From Acidobacteria bacterium OLB17 (GTDB lineage: Bacteria > Acidobacteriota > Blastocatellia > Pyrinomonadales > Pyrinomonadaceae), in contig LLEU01000058.1 of assembly GCA_001567505.1 (NCBI GenBank), forward strand, positions 1 to 56,558: a stretch of 56,558 nt of DNA, given 5' to 3'. The notes beneath the pieces were generated by a model that saw nothing but the letters and a program-made list of their open reading frames with translations, was not told the origin of the DNA and searched no databases. Numbering within the stretch: the first letter of the stretch is position 1; the number at the start of each line of letters is the position of its first letter. Positions 8,737 to 18,490 of the stretch are shown here, piece by piece. A program made the translations under genes and the position numbers.

Positions 8737-10398
8737 GTGCTGCGTTTGCTCAAGATCAATAATGTCGCATTGATCGACGACCTCGAGATCGAGTTCGGCG
8801 ACGGACTGAATCTCCTGACCGGAGAAACAGGCTCAGGAAAGTCGATAATCATCGACGGCCTTGGTGCATTGTCGGGCGAGCGTGTTTCTTCCGACCTGAT
8901 TAAACAAGGCGAGACAACCGCTCGCATCGAGGGCGTCTTTTCAGTCGAGATACCGTCCGACATCGCTGAGATATTCGCCGAGGCCGGCGTAGATATCGAC
9001 GACGAGGTCATCGTAAGGCGTGAGCTTTCAGCATCGGGGAAGAATCGAGTTTTCGTGAACGACCGGCTCGTCACGCAGAATTTCCTGAAGCGCATCGGAC
9101 ACATCTTCGCGGATATTTGCGGGCAGGGCGAACAGGCAATGCTTTATGACCCGCATCAGCACCTTTCGATGCTGGACACAGCGGCCTCCGCCGAAACGGA
9201 GCTTGCCGCGACGGCGGCCGCGTTCCGCCGCTGGTCGTCGATCCGTCGGGAACTTGACGAACTGAACGAAGACGATTCTGCCAAGCTGCGGGCTCTCGAC
9301 ATCCTGCGTTTTGAGATCGACGAGATCGAGCGCGCCGGGCTTCGTTCAGGCGAGGAGGAAGAGCTTGAGAGCGAAAGGTCGCGCGTGCTGAACGCCGAAA
9401 AGCTGGCCGCCGCAAGCGATGAGATCGCCGAGTTGCTCTACGACGCTGATCTTTCGGCGGTCACGACGCTCGATCGGGCCGGCCGCCGCCTTGCGGAGCT
9501 TGCCGAATTCGAGAAGCAATTCAAGGATTTTGAGGACGGCGTCGCTGCGGCGCGTGCCGTTATCGAGGAGTTGGCCGCCTCGGCCCGGCGATACCGCGAA
9601 ACGCTTGAGGTCGCGCCCGGACACCTTGACGAGATCGAGGCAAGGCTTGCTGAGATCGCAAGGCTCAAGCGAAAATACGGCGAGAGCGTCGAGGCCGTAC
9701 TCGATCATCTTGCGGGATCGCGAGCAAAGCTCGATTCGATCGAGACCTCCGAGATGCGCGAAAAGGAACTCTCCGCACAGCTTGCCTTGGCAGAGGCGGA
9801 TTATCGAAAATGTGCAGCCGCACTTACGAAAAAGCGAACGGCCACGGCGGCGAAATTCAAGGCGGCGGTCGAGAAAGAACTTGCTTTTGTCGCGTTGGAC
9901 AAGGCCGTTTTTGAGGTTCGTCTTTCCGAGCTTGAAGGGTTTTCCCAGGCGGGCAGCGAACGCGCGGAATTCTATTTTTCGGCGAATCCGGGCGAGCTGC
10001 CAAAGCCGCTTGCAAAGGTCGCGTCCGGCGGCGAGATCTCGCGGCTAATGCTCGTTCTGCGGACGGTAAGCGGCAGGAACGAGTTTCAACGCACCGCTGT
10101 TTTTGACGAGATCGATATCGGCATCGGTGGACGCGTCGCCGAGGCCGTCGGCCGGCGTCTGCAGAAGCTTGCCGCTACGCAGCAGGTGCTTTGTGTGACG
10201 CATCAGCCGCAGATCGCATCGCTTGCCGATCATCATTTCGTTGTCGAAAAAGCCACACGATCAAATACGACCAGGATCTCCGTACGCGAGCTTTCGAACG
10301 TCGAACGGATCGACGAGGTCGCACGTATGCTCGCAGGACGCGAGATCACCGATGCCGCTCGCGAGAATGCAAAAGCAATGCTCGCGGCCGCAAAATAG
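8737..10398 (+). CDS. recN: DNA repair protein RecN
   Basis: 553-residue SMC-like ATPase for double-strand break repair in the cytoplasm. It starts at GTG, 7 bp after the previous stop. Walker A GETGSGKS is at about residue 29. A long coiled coil runs from about 160 to 370 with alternating Glu/Ala/Arg heptads. The ABC signature region ASGGEISRLMLVL is near 428 and Walker B AVFDEIDIGIGG near 453, followed by the D-loop and THQPQIA switch. Length and order match RecN exactly. It is embedded in a mixed-function operon, and no LexA-type box is evident. Confidence 0.95.
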   Translation: MLRLLKINNVALIDDLEIEFGDGLNLLTGETGSGKSIIIDGLGALSGERVSSDLIKQGETTARIEGVFSVEIPSDIAEIFAEAGVDIDDEVIVRRELSASGKNRVFVNDRLVTQNFLKRIGHIFADICGQGEQAMLYDPHQHLSMLDTAASAETELAATAAAFRRWSSIRRELDELNEDDSAKLRALDILRFEIDEIERAGLRSGEEEELESERSRVLNAEKLAAASDEIAELLYDADLSAVTTLDRAGRRLAELAEFEKQFKDFEDGVAAARAVIEELAASARRYRETLEVAPGHLDEIEARLAEIARLKRKYGESVEAVLDHLAGSRAKLDSIETSEMREKELSAQLALAEADYRKCAAALTKKRTATAAKFKAAVEKELAFVALDKAVFEVRLSELEGFSQAGSERAEFYFSANPGELPKPLAKVASGGEISRLMLVLRTVSGRNEFQRTAVFDEIDIGIGGRVAEAVGRRLQKLAATQQVLCVTHQPQIASLADHHFVVEKATRSNTTRISVRELSNVERIDEVARMLAGREITDAARENAKAMLAAAK

Positions 10399-10404
10399 GA
10401 GAAT

Positions 10405-11406
10405 ATGAACGCAGAACCTCTCGCGAACGTCTTTCGCGGCCAGAACCTCGAATCTGTACACGCCGGACACTTCATCGTGCTCGACGGCGAAGGGAATGTC
10501 GTGCTTGCAAAAGGCGAACCTTCGACCGCTACGTACTTCCGCTCGGCCGCAAAACCTTTTCAGTTCATCCCGAATCTGACGAGCGGCGCGGCCGACGCTT
10601 TCGGATTCAACGAGGAAGAGGTCGCGCTTGCGGTTGCGTCCCATTCGGGTGAAGCGATGCACGTTAAGGTCGCGGCTTCGATGCTTGCAAAGGCGGGATT
10701 CAGCGAGAGCGACCTTCGATGCGGAACGCATTTCCCGTTCGATGCCGCAACGTCAAAACAGATGAAGCGTAACGGTGAAGAACCAACGCAGCTACATAAC
10801 AATTGTTCGGGAAAGCACGCGGCCATGCTCGCTTTTGCGAAACATATCGGTTCGGGAACCGATGAATATGAATCGCCGGAGAATCGTATTCAAGGTCGGA
10901 TCTTACGCTGCATCAAGGATTTTGGCGAGACCGAAGAAGTTTCTCTTGGAACCGACGGCTGTGCCGCCCCGAACTTCTGCCTGCCGGTCTCGGCGATGGC
11001 GAAAAGCTTTGCGAACCTTGTGAATCCCGCCCGCTTTCCCGAGATCACGCAGGCCGCCTGCAAACGGATCGTCGCCGCAATGACGCAGTATCCCGAACTC
11101 ATCGGCGGAACGACGCGGCTTGACACGACGCTGATGCGTGCGGGGAACGGTTCTTTGATCTCGAAGGTCGGGGCCGACGGCGTGTGGGCGTGCGGCATCA
11201 TCCCATCGGAAAAGTATCCGAGCGGACTCGGCATTGCGCTCAAGATCGCGGACGGCGACGATATGCGAGGGCGTCCGGTCGTTGCTGTGGCGATCCTCAA
11301 GAAGCTTGGTATCTTGGAACCGGACGCAATGCCCGACCTTTCACCGATGCCGGTCAAGAATCGACGCGGCGACATCGTCGGACGTGTCGAGGCCGTCGAT
11401 ATCTGA
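10405..11406 (+). CDS. L-asparaginase II family protein (PF06089)
   Basis: 333-residue cytoplasmic enzyme of the Rhizobium etli-type asparaginase II family, hydrolysing L-asparagine to aspartate and ammonia. Family marks: RSAAKPFQ near residue 50, VASHSGE near 75, HNNCSGKHAAML near 130, the TDGCAAPNF block and the C-terminal GLGIALKIADGD. The start has an AGGAG box at -8. It begins 6 bp after recN and its stop overlaps the next start (TGATG). This family is distinct from classical ansA/ansB, so I give no symbol. Confidence 0.88.
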   Translation: MNAEPLANVFRGQNLESVHAGHFIVLDGEGNVVLAKGEPSTATYFRSAAKPFQFIPNLTSGAADAFGFNEEEVALAVASHSGEAMHVKVAASMLAKAGFSESDLRCGTHFPFDAATSKQMKRNGEEPTQLHNNCSGKHAAMLAFAKHIGSGTDEYESPENRIQGRILRCIKDFGETEEVSLGTDGCAAPNFCLPVSAMAKSFANLVNPARFPEITQAACKRIVAAMTQYPELIGGTTRLDTTLMRAGNGSLISKVGADGVWACGIIPSEKYPSGLGIALKIADGDDMRGRPVVAVAILKKLGILEPDAMPDLSPMPVKNRRGDIVGRVEAVDI

Positions 11407-12488
11407 TGACGGGCGAACTTGAAGCAAGGCAGTTCAGCCTCTCGGATCGGGATGCTCTGCTCGAATTTCTGGGACGCGTCTATTCGGATGACCCGCGACG
11501 AAGCGACCGGCGGTTTTGGGAATGGCATTACGTCGAGAATGCGTACAGCCGCACCGAAGACCTGCCGATCTGGATCGCGCTTGACGGCGGCCGGATCGTT
11601 GGCCACCTCGCGGCGATCGAGACCGAGATCAAGGTGGGCGGCGAGATCTACCCGACGATCTGGATCCTCGACCTGATCATCGATCAAAATTACCGCCGAC
11701 GCGGCATCGCAAAACGCCTCGTTGCCCTCGCAGAGGCCCATCGCTCGATCAGGCTCGGCATCAACACGCACGAGCAGCATTCACCGGAACTCCTCGAATC
11801 CCGGGGCTGGAAGATCGTTGCCTCGATCCCGCGATACACGAAGATGCTTTTTCCCGGGAACGCATATTTTGCAGGCCCCGGATTCTGGAAGATACCGCGA
11901 GCGGCGGCAAATCTCGCGTATTCATTTCGACCGAAGAGCTCCGTCATTGAGCTCCCGGCGAATGCCGAGATCAGGCCGCTAGAACGCTTTGACGGATCGG
12001 CAGACGCCTTGTGGCATAAGGCCTCCGAGACGCGAAACTGCGTCGCTGTTCGCCGTTCAAGTTTTTTGAATTGGCAGTATTTTGAGCAGCCGAAAAAGCG
12101 TTTCGACGTGCTTGGATATTTCGCGGGCGACGAACTTCTCGGTTACATCGTTCTGTATTTTCGTCTCCCGAACGAGCAGAACATCGTCGAAAAAGCGGCG
12201 ATAAGCGATCTCTTATTTACGGAAGCCGAGCCGCATATAGCGGACAGCCTCATCGCCGCCGCATTGGAATTATCGACGCAGCGAAGGGCGGGCCGCGTCG
12301 TTACCGATGTTCTGAATGCGCGTGCTGAAGAGGCGCTTGTCCGCAACGGTTTCTTCAAGACGAAAAGCCCGCTGCTTCTGATGGTGCGATCGGATGTACG
12401 CGAGGATGTCGTTCTCGACCCCGACAAATGGTTCGTGACCCGCGGCGATTCGGACACCACGATCTTCGAGCATCCGAATCTGCCTTAA
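11406..12488 (+). CDS. GNAT-family N-acetyltransferase
   Basis: 360 residues. The ATG at 11406 overlaps the asparaginase stop by one base (TGATG), indicating translational coupling. The acetyl-CoA motif A is visible as DQNYRRRGIAKRLVALAEA near residue 97, after two beta strands typical of GNAT folds. The second half (DALWHKASETRNCVAVRR and ALVRNGFF) looks like another degenerate GNAT-like lobe. The acceptor is unknown. The last codons overlap the convergent oxidoreductase gene at 12485-12488, the two sharing a TTAA as back-to-back stop codons. Confidence 0.8.
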   Translation: MTGELEARQFSLSDRDALLEFLGRVYSDDPRRSDRRFWEWHYVENAYSRTEDLPIWIALDGGRIVGHLAAIETEIKVGGEIYPTIWILDLIIDQNYRRRGIAKRLVALAEAHRSIRLGINTHEQHSPELLESRGWKIVASIPRYTKMLFPGNAYFAGPGFWKIPRAAANLAYSFRPKSSVIELPANAEIRPLERFDGSADALWHKASETRNCVAVRRSSFLNWQYFEQPKKRFDVLGYFAGDELLGYIVLYFRLPNEQNIVEKAAISDLLFTEAEPHIADSLIAAALELSTQRRAGRVVTDVLNARAEEALVRNGFFKTKSPLLLMVRSDVREDVVLDPDKWFVTRGDSDTTIFEHPNLP

Positions 12489-15400
12489 CCGACCTGTTGA
12501 TAGAGCTCCTTGAATTCCTCGTGCCCGAACGCGCGGTCGAGCCAGAGGTTGGTCAGCTTTTCCTGCACGCTGTTGGCCTTCAAACGCTCGTTGAGGTTCT
12601 TGAAATCAACAAAATCCAAAGCCTGGTCCTGGTTAAAGCAGGAGAAGACGAAGAATTCCTCGCCGGTGTGCGGGTTCACGTGCCGCTGGAGGCACTGCGC
12701 GCAGACCTCTTTCATCATGCACTGCATCGGCGAGTTGATCGAGCCGATCGCGACGTGATCCGGCTTGAGGAATGGCTTGAGCGTCGTGTGCCGAGCCTCG
12801 CGAACGCCGTTCATCATACGGTCGGAGCCGATCGCAATTATGCGGTCAACGTCGCTTAGTTCGACGGAACGTTCGCCCGTCCGGCCTTCTCCGTATGCGA
12901 TCATCGCCTGGACGATATTCCCTCGGAAATGAGCGTCCTGCGGACGGTGCGGTTCGATGGCGTCGCCGAGGTCGGTCGCCCAGATGATCTGGTCGGTCGA
13001 AGCCTCGATCTCTTCGCGTTTGAAGAGGTCGCTGCCGTTCTTGTAGCCGGCAAAATAGATCACACGATTGCCGTTGTCGCGCAGTGCACGCGCGATCGAA
13101 AAGAGAACCGCGTTCCCGAGGCCGCCGCCGGCAAGCAGGACGTTCTCGCCCGTCGGGATCTCGGTCGGCGTTCCTGTCGGGCCCATAACGAGCACCTCTT
13201 CGCCTTCCTTCAGCAGCGAGCAAAGGCGGGACGATGTGCCCATTTCGAGGACGATCATCGAGAGAAGACCTTTCTCGACATCTACCCAAGCACCAGTCAA
13301 CGCAAGGCCTTCCATCAGGAATTTCGAGCCATCGACGAGCGGCGCGGACGTCTCAAAATTCTGAAGGCGATAGAACTGTCCGGGCTCGAACTTTCGGGCC
13401 TGAACCGGTGCCTTAACAATGATCTCGACGATAGTCGGCGTAAGGCGTTCGACCTTTACGACGAACGCGCGAAGCTGTTCGTCGAGCGTTGCTTCGAGGC
13501 GGTCGAAGACGGCGTCACGCTCGGCCTGAGGCATCTCGCCGCGTTTGGCCAACTCGTCCTCGAAAAGATGGACGACGTGCTCGTATCCGTGCTTTGCGGA
13601 CGCCATTGCCCGAACGACGTTCCCGGCATATTTCGGATGATTGTCGCCGTAGTAGGTGATGAACTTTCCGCCGTGATCGTAAGACGTGAAGAATCCCGTC
13701 TCGCCTTTTGCCGCCGCGACGAGCTCGATCTCGCTCTTTTCGTTGCGGATGGCGTTGAACGGCTTGAAGAACTGCCGCCACTCGTCCATCTGGAACGTGC
13801 CGGGCTTTTCCTTTTCGTAAATTACGTTCGGCGAGGTTCCGGCCGCGACGCACACGGTGCGCGCCGGGAACTCGCGAACATCGCCCGTCGGTTTGAATTT
13901 GCCTGTCTCGGCGTCGTGTTCGAGCCGCTCGAACTTGATGGCCTTAACGGCGTTGTGTTCATCCGGAACGGCTTCGGTCGGGTTCATACACTCGACGAAA
14001 TCGATGCCCTCTTCAAGCGCCTTTTGAACCTCTTCGTGATTAAGTCGGTACGCCGGCGAATCCTGCAGGCGTTTGCGATAGACGAGCGAGACGCCGCCCC
14101 AGGATTTGATCAGCGGAACGAAATTCGGCTCTTCGCCGGCGTCGGCGGCACGTTCTCGCTCCTTTCGGATTTCGCGGCCATGCGCGAGGAATTCATCAAG
14201 AGCGTCCAGCTCTTCGTCGTCGAACTTCGAACGCGCGGCATCTTCGCCGAACTCGGCAACGACCTCTTCGTAACGAGCAAGCGTTTTTTCACACTGGACG
14301 GGATAGTAAGCGAAAAGCTCGGTCGCCGTATCGATGCCCGTCAAACCGCCGCCGATCACGACCGCCGGCATACGCACCTGCAGGTTCGAGAGCGTGTCCT
14401 TTTTGAACGCTCCGGTAAGCTGCAGAGCCATCAGGAAATCGGACGCCTGCCGTATGCCGCGGATCAGGTTGTTCTTCATCGGGACGATCGTCGGGCGGCC
14501 CGCACCGGTCGCGATCGCGATGTGGTCGAACCCGTAACTCCAAGCATCCTCGATAGTTATCGTGCCGCCGAAGCGAATGCCGCCGTACGCCCGGAAGCGT
14601 TTTCGACGCGAGAGCATTAGCTGCACGATGGTAAGAAAATTCTTGTCCCAGCGGACGGTGATGCCGTATTCCGAAACGCCGCCGAAGCCCGAAAGTATCC
14701 GTTCATCGAGCGGCTGCGTGATCTCCTCGATATCGCGGATCGGTTTCGGACATTCGCGTCCGAGCGAGCCTGTCCAAGCCTCGGGAAGCGGTTCGATCTT
14801 CAGGCCGTCGATGCCGACGACGCCAAAGCCTTCGTTCAGAAGATAATGTGCGAGCGTGTAACCGGCCGGGCCGAGGCCGACAACGAGGACATTCTTGCCC
14901 GAATACGGAAGCTGATACGGCCGCCGGGCGTTCAGCGGATTCCAGCGTGTGAGCAGGCCGTAGATCTCGAATCCGTAGGGCAATTTGAGCACGTCCGTCA
15001 AGATCGAGGTTTCCGCGAGCGGGATGTTCACCGGATCCTGCTTCTGGAAGATGCAGCCCTTCATACAGTCATTGCAGATACGGTGGCCCGTGCCGGCGCA
15101 CATCGGATTGTCGATCGCGACCAGGGCGAGTGCGCCGATCGAATCGCCCTGCTTCTTGACCATATGCATCTCGGAGATGCGTTCGTCGAGCGGGCAGCCT
15201 TCCGTGACGATGCCGAGCGGATTACGTTTCAGTGTGCCGTCCGCCTCGTGCAGGCCGGTCGAGCAGCTGTCCTTTCCGCGTTCGTGGCAGATCAGGCAAT
15301 AGTCGATCTCAAAGAGCGCGTCCCGCATCGTTCCGCGGTCGTCCGTCAGCTTAAAGCCGTCCCTGCGACGGAGTTCTTCATCTTTGCCGCGAATCACATT

Positions 15401-16225
15401 CTCGAAGTCCGGCAGCGGATGGATCAGGTGGACGAGGTTCTGATAATTGAGCGGATGCGGGACCTTAAAGCTGTACCATTTGCGGCTTTTGCTCGCGAAT
15501 GCGGCGGCCGTCCATGCCTCGATGACGGCGAGTGCGGCGGAGACGGCGAGCAGGCCGCCTGCTGCATCGATCCCGACAACAAAATTCGCGTACGCCTTGC
15601 CGAATGCGGTGTCCTTGTGCTTTTCGTAGGCCTTTTGGACGCGGGCGACAGTATCAAGGATCGACGGCGGTATCTCGTCGTGTTCCTTTTTGAGGAATTC
15701 TTCCGCGTCGATCAAGCGGCAGGCGATCTCGGCGATCGAGAGTTCCTCATCGTGGATGAGCGTTTCATCGAACGCCGTGTTCCGCATCTCCGTGACCGCA
15801 CGCCAAAGCTCAGCCTCATTTAGATCGGCAATCTGCTCGGGTTTATATTTCTTTACGGCCCGACGCTGGACGAAGAACTTGTATCGCCAGACGGGGTTCT
15901 GCACCGTGATGTCGTGCGAGAGGTCGTCACGTTCCGGGCCGATGCGGAAAAGGCGAGCAACGAACTCCGAAAGGAAAGGTGCCGCATCGGTAAGGATCTT
16001 TGACTCGACCTTTCGCTCGAAGCCCTGGCCGCGGGCGGCGATATATTTCTTTAGTGCGTCGCCGATAACGGGTTCGCGTTCGAGCACGTCCGCATAAAAA
16101 AGATCGGCTAGTTCCTTCAGCTTGCCGGCGTTAAAAAGGTCGGCGAACGTAAAGCCTGCGATGCCAAGCTCGAAGGCGTTTTCGGTCACAAATGCGTCAG
16201 ACATATTAGAAAAAACAACGGACAA
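12485..16225 (-). CDS. Very large FAD/NAD(P)-dependent Fe-S oxidoreductase (GltD-like plus PyrK-like modules)
   Basis: 1246 residues. The TTG start at 16225 is preferred because GAGGT lies about 8 nt upstream; an internal ATG at 16204 has no Shine-Dalgarno. Residues 1-310 are helical with no recognised domain. Next is a Cys-rich region with CLICHERGKDSC and CAGTGHRICNDCMKGC, likely [4Fe-4S] sites. A GltD-like disulfide-reductase fold follows, with FAD loop VLVVGLGPAGYT and NAD loop AVVIGGGLTGID. The C-terminal 300 residues resemble the PyrK/FNR electron-transfer subunit: flavin-binding barrel, VLLAGGGLGNAVL, and a final C-x4-C-x2-C-x15-C that would hold a [2Fe-2S] cluster. It probably shuttles electrons between NAD(P)H and an unknown partner. 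It follows acpP-fabF-lpxL on the same strand with a 75-bp gap. Confidence 0.8.
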   Translation of the reverse strand: MSVVFSNMSDAFVTENAFELGIAGFTFADLFNAGKLKELADLFYADVLEREPVIGDALKKYIAARGQGFERKVESKILTDAAPFLSEFVARLFRIGPERDDLSHDITVQNPVWRYKFFVQRRAVKKYKPEQIADLNEAELWRAVTEMRNTAFDETLIHDEELSIAEIACRLIDAEEFLKKEHDEIPPSILDTVARVQKAYEKHKDTAFGKAYANFVVGIDAAGGLLAVSAALAVIEAWTAAAFASKSRKWYSFKVPHPLNYQNLVHLIHPLPDFENVIRGKDEELRRRDGFKLTDDRGTMRDALFEIDYCLICHERGKDSCSTGLHEADGTLKRNPLGIVTEGCPLDERISEMHMVKKQGDSIGALALVAIDNPMCAGTGHRICNDCMKGCIFQKQDPVNIPLAETSILTDVLKLPYGFEIYGLLTRWNPLNARRPYQLPYSGKNVLVVGLGPAGYTLAHYLLNEGFGVVGIDGLKIEPLPEAWTGSLGRECPKPIRDIEEITQPLDERILSGFGGVSEYGITVRWDKNFLTIVQLMLSRRKRFRAYGGIRFGGTITIEDAWSYGFDHIAIATGAGRPTIVPMKNNLIRGIRQASDFLMALQLTGAFKKDTLSNLQVRMPAVVIGGGLTGIDTATELFAYYPVQCEKTLARYEEVVAEFGEDAARSKFDDEELDALDEFLAHGREIRKERERAADAGEEPNFVPLIKSWGGVSLVYRKRLQDSPAYRLNHEEVQKALEEGIDFVECMNPTEAVPDEHNAVKAIKFERLEHDAETGKFKPTGDVREFPARTVCVAAGTSPNVIYEKEKPGTFQMDEWRQFFKPFNAIRNEKSEIELVAAAKGETGFFTSYDHGGKFITYYGDNHPKYAGNVVRAMASAKHGYEHVVHLFEDELAKRGEMPQAERDAVFDRLEATLDEQLRAFVVKVERLTPTIVEIIVKAPVQARKFEPGQFYRLQNFETSAPLVDGSKFLMEGLALTGAWVDVEKGLLSMIVLEMGTSSRLCSLLKEGEEVLVMGPTGTPTEIPTGENVLLAGGGLGNAVLFSIARALRDNGNRVIYFAGYKNGSDLFKREEIEASTDQIIWATDLGDAIEPHRPQDAHFRGNIVQAMIAYGEGRTGERSVELSDVDRIIAIGSDRMMNGVREARHTTLKPFLKPDHVAIGSINSPMQCMMKEVCAQCLQRHVNPHTGEEFFVFSCFNQDQALDFVDFKNLNERLKANSVQEKLTNLWLDRAFGHEEFKELYQQVG

Positions 16226-16300
16226 TTTCCGTTACCTCAATGAAACCTAATAGTTTAGCATTCGGGTTCGGGCGCGAACAAAGCCCGCTTTTGGCACTTT

Positions 16301-17254
16301 TTAGTAGATCGGAGCTTCGCCCGGCGGACGGGTCTTCCAGCGCTTATGCGTCCAGATCCATTGATCGGGAGCCATTCGGATGAAAGATTCCATTGCGGCG
16401 GCAGTTTCGGCCGTAAGGCGGTAGATCTCGGCGTTGCGGTCGGCAACCGGTGCTTCGGCCGGTTCGATCACGGAGCCGTAACGAACGACGTATTTCCCTT
16501 TCGCGGCGTCCCAGACGCAGCACATCGGCATTATCAACGCATTCGTCCGCATCGCGAGCATCGCAAGGCCCCGCGTCGTACATGCCTCAAGGCCGAAAAA
16601 AGGCACGAAAATACCGTCTTTCGGGTGCATATTAACGTCCGGCAGGGCTCCGAGGATGCCGCCGGAACGAAGCACCTCGAAGGCGGCCGAAACTGAATTC
16701 GTCTTGTCGATCGAGCGATTCCCGAAACGCGAACGAAGGCGCGCGACGAGGCCCTCTATCTTTGGGTTATCAAGCGGGCGTGCGAGATACGTGAGGGGCT
16801 CGCGAGCGGCCGAGTATGCAAAAACCCCGATCTCCCAATTCCCGAGATGCGGCCCGACAAGGATCATTCCGCGGCCCTTTTCACGTTCGGCGTCGATGTG
16901 TTGTCGTTCGGGCGAACTGACGAATGCCGGATCCTCGAATTCGAACTCGACCATCTCGTCCAATTCCGCTCGCGTCAGCTTCTCGAACTGGCTGAATTCG
17001 CCGAGTACGCGCCCAAGATTTGCGAACGAGGCTTTAAGAAGTGCGAGCCGTTCGTCGTCGTCTTTTTCAGGGAAGGCGATCGTGAGGTTTTTGAGCGCGA
17101 CATCCTTGCGGCCGCCGGTCAGAAGATAAAAAACCCTTGCGAGAAAGATGCCAATATTTACGGCAACGCGGCGGGGAAGGATCGCGAGAATTCCCAATAA
17201 TCCACGCACGGGAAGATATTCCGCCCAAACTTGAAAGGTCGTCTTTTTCGCCAT
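16301..17254 (-). CDS. Lysophospholipid/lipid A acyltransferase (LpxL/HtrB family)
   Basis: 317 residues, inner-membrane associated through an N-terminal hydrophobic helix (about residues 18-46). The catalytic HxxxxE is His136 to Glu141 in GPHLGNWEIG. Downstream blocks NPKIEGLV and LGALPDVN match the LpxL/LpxM acyl-ACP-dependent late acyltransferases that add secondary chains to lipid A. Adjacent ACP and ketosynthase genes fit an acyl-ACP donor. It follows fabF by 21 bp. Without Kdo/lipid A genes nearby, an ornithine-lipid or other glycolipid acceptor remains possible. Confidence 0.85.
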   Translation of the reverse strand: MAKKTTFQVWAEYLPVRGLLGILAILPRRVAVNIGIFLARVFYLLTGGRKDVALKNLTIAFPEKDDDERLALLKASFANLGRVLGEFSQFEKLTRAELDEMVEFEFEDPAFVSSPERQHIDAEREKGRGMILVGPHLGNWEIGVFAYSAAREPLTYLARPLDNPKIEGLVARLRSRFGNRSIDKTNSVSAAFEVLRSGGILGALPDVNMHPKDGIFVPFFGLEACTTRGLAMLAMRTNALIMPMCCVWDAAKGKYVVRYGSVIEPAEAPVADRNAEIYRLTAETAAAMESFIRMAPDQWIWTHKRWKTRPPGEAPIY

Positions 17255-17275
17255 CTGCGAATAAAGTTTACCTTT

Positions 17276-18490
17276 TTAGGACTCGAATCTGCGAAACGCA
17301 AGAACGGCGTTCAGGCCGCCGAACGCGAACGAATTCGAAAGTGCGGCATCGACGGCGAGCGGCCGCGAGGTGTTCGGTATCACGTCGAGATCGCATTCGG
17401 GGTCGGGCTCGTTGAAGTTCGCGGTCGGCGGCAGGATCTCATTCCTGATCGCAAGGATCGTTGCTGCAGCCTCGATCGCACCTGCAGCACCGAGCGAATG
17501 GCCGGTCATCGACTTTGTCGAACTGATCGCAAGTTTGTCCGCATGGCCGCCGAACGTGTCTCGGATCGCCTTACATTCGTTCGAGTCATTCGCGAGCGTC
17601 GCGGTCCCGTGGGCGTTAATGTAGCCGACCTGTTCAGGTTCGAGGCGTGCGTCCTCAAGGGCAAGCCGCATCGCTTTGGACGCGCCAGCCGAAGCCGGCA
17701 TCGTCAGGTGATGCGCATCGGCCGACATCCCGAAACCGACGATCTCGGCATAGATCTTTGCACCGCGGGCCTTTGCCATTTCGAGTTCTTCGAAAACGAA
17801 CATCGCGCCGCCTTCTCCGAGTATCATTCCGTTCCGGTCCTTCGAGAACGGCCGACACGTGGTCGGCGAGACGACACGCATCGTCTCCCATGCGTGAAGG
17901 CTGCCAGTGCAGATCGGGGCTTCGCTTGCGCCTGTGAATGCGGCATCGAGCGTTCCTTGCCGAATGAGCCAGAAAGCCTGCCCCATTGCGTGGTTTGCGG
18001 ACGCGCAAGCGGTCGAGGTCGTGAACGTCGCCCCCGTAACGCCGAATTCCATCGAGACTTGGCTCGCTACAGCATTGCCCATCGCCTTCGGGATCGCAAC
18101 GGGCGGTTGCCGCCGTATTCCGTCGGCATAGAGTTTCTTGTAGAGCTCGTCTTCGGTGACCTTTCCGCCAAGGCACGAACCAGTGATCACGCCCGTGCGA
18201 TCTTTCAATGCGTCAGTCAACTCGATACCGCTGTCCGCGAGTGCCTGCCGTGCCGCCGCAACGCCGTATTGCGAGAATGGATCAAGCCAAAAAAGAAGCT
18301 TTTCGTCAAAGAGTTCCGTCGGGTCAAAGTCTCGAACCTCGGCGGCGTTCTTGAAACGAAGCTGTTCGACATCGACCTTTTGGATCGGGCCGATGCCGGA
18401 GGTGCCCTCGCGAAGGGAATTCCAGAAGGACGCTACATCATTTCCGATGGGCGAGATCACGCCCATGCCGGTAATTACAACTCTACGCAT
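17276..18490 (-). CDS. fabF: 3-oxoacyl-[acyl-carrier-protein] synthase II
   Basis: 404-residue condensing enzyme that elongates acyl-ACP with malonyl-ACP. The Cys-His-His triad is complete: Cys162 in STACASANHA, His294 in NAHGTAT and His331 in SMTGHSLGAAG, plus the C-terminal NSFAFGGLNA loop. The start ATG directly abuts the ACP stop (TAGATG), so the two are translationally coupled. It could be the primary FabF or a specialised ketosynthase serving the adjacent LpxL-like acyltransferase; sequence alone does not decide. Confidence 0.92.
   Translation of the reverse strand: MRRVVITGMGVISPIGNDVASFWNSLREGTSGIGPIQKVDVEQLRFKNAAEVRDFDPTELFDEKLLFWLDPFSQYGVAAARQALADSGIELTDALKDRTGVITGSCLGGKVTEDELYKKLYADGIRRQPPVAIPKAMGNAVASQVSMEFGVTGATFTTSTACASANHAMGQAFWLIRQGTLDAAFTGASEAPICTGSLHAWETMRVVSPTTCRPFSKDRNGMILGEGGAMFVFEELEMAKARGAKIYAEIVGFGMSADAHHLTMPASAGASKAMRLALEDARLEPEQVGYINAHGTATLANDSNECKAIRDTFGGHADKLAISSTKSMTGHSLGAAGAIEAAATILAIRNEILPPTANFNEPDPECDLDVIPNTSRPLAVDAALSNSFAFGGLNAVLAFRRFES

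Noticed and set aside
12929..14620. 563-codon open frame on the plus strand
   Set aside because: It lies wholly antisense to the flavoprotein gene, has no family features and is Arg/Asp-rich, as expected from the reverse frame of a GC-rich gene.
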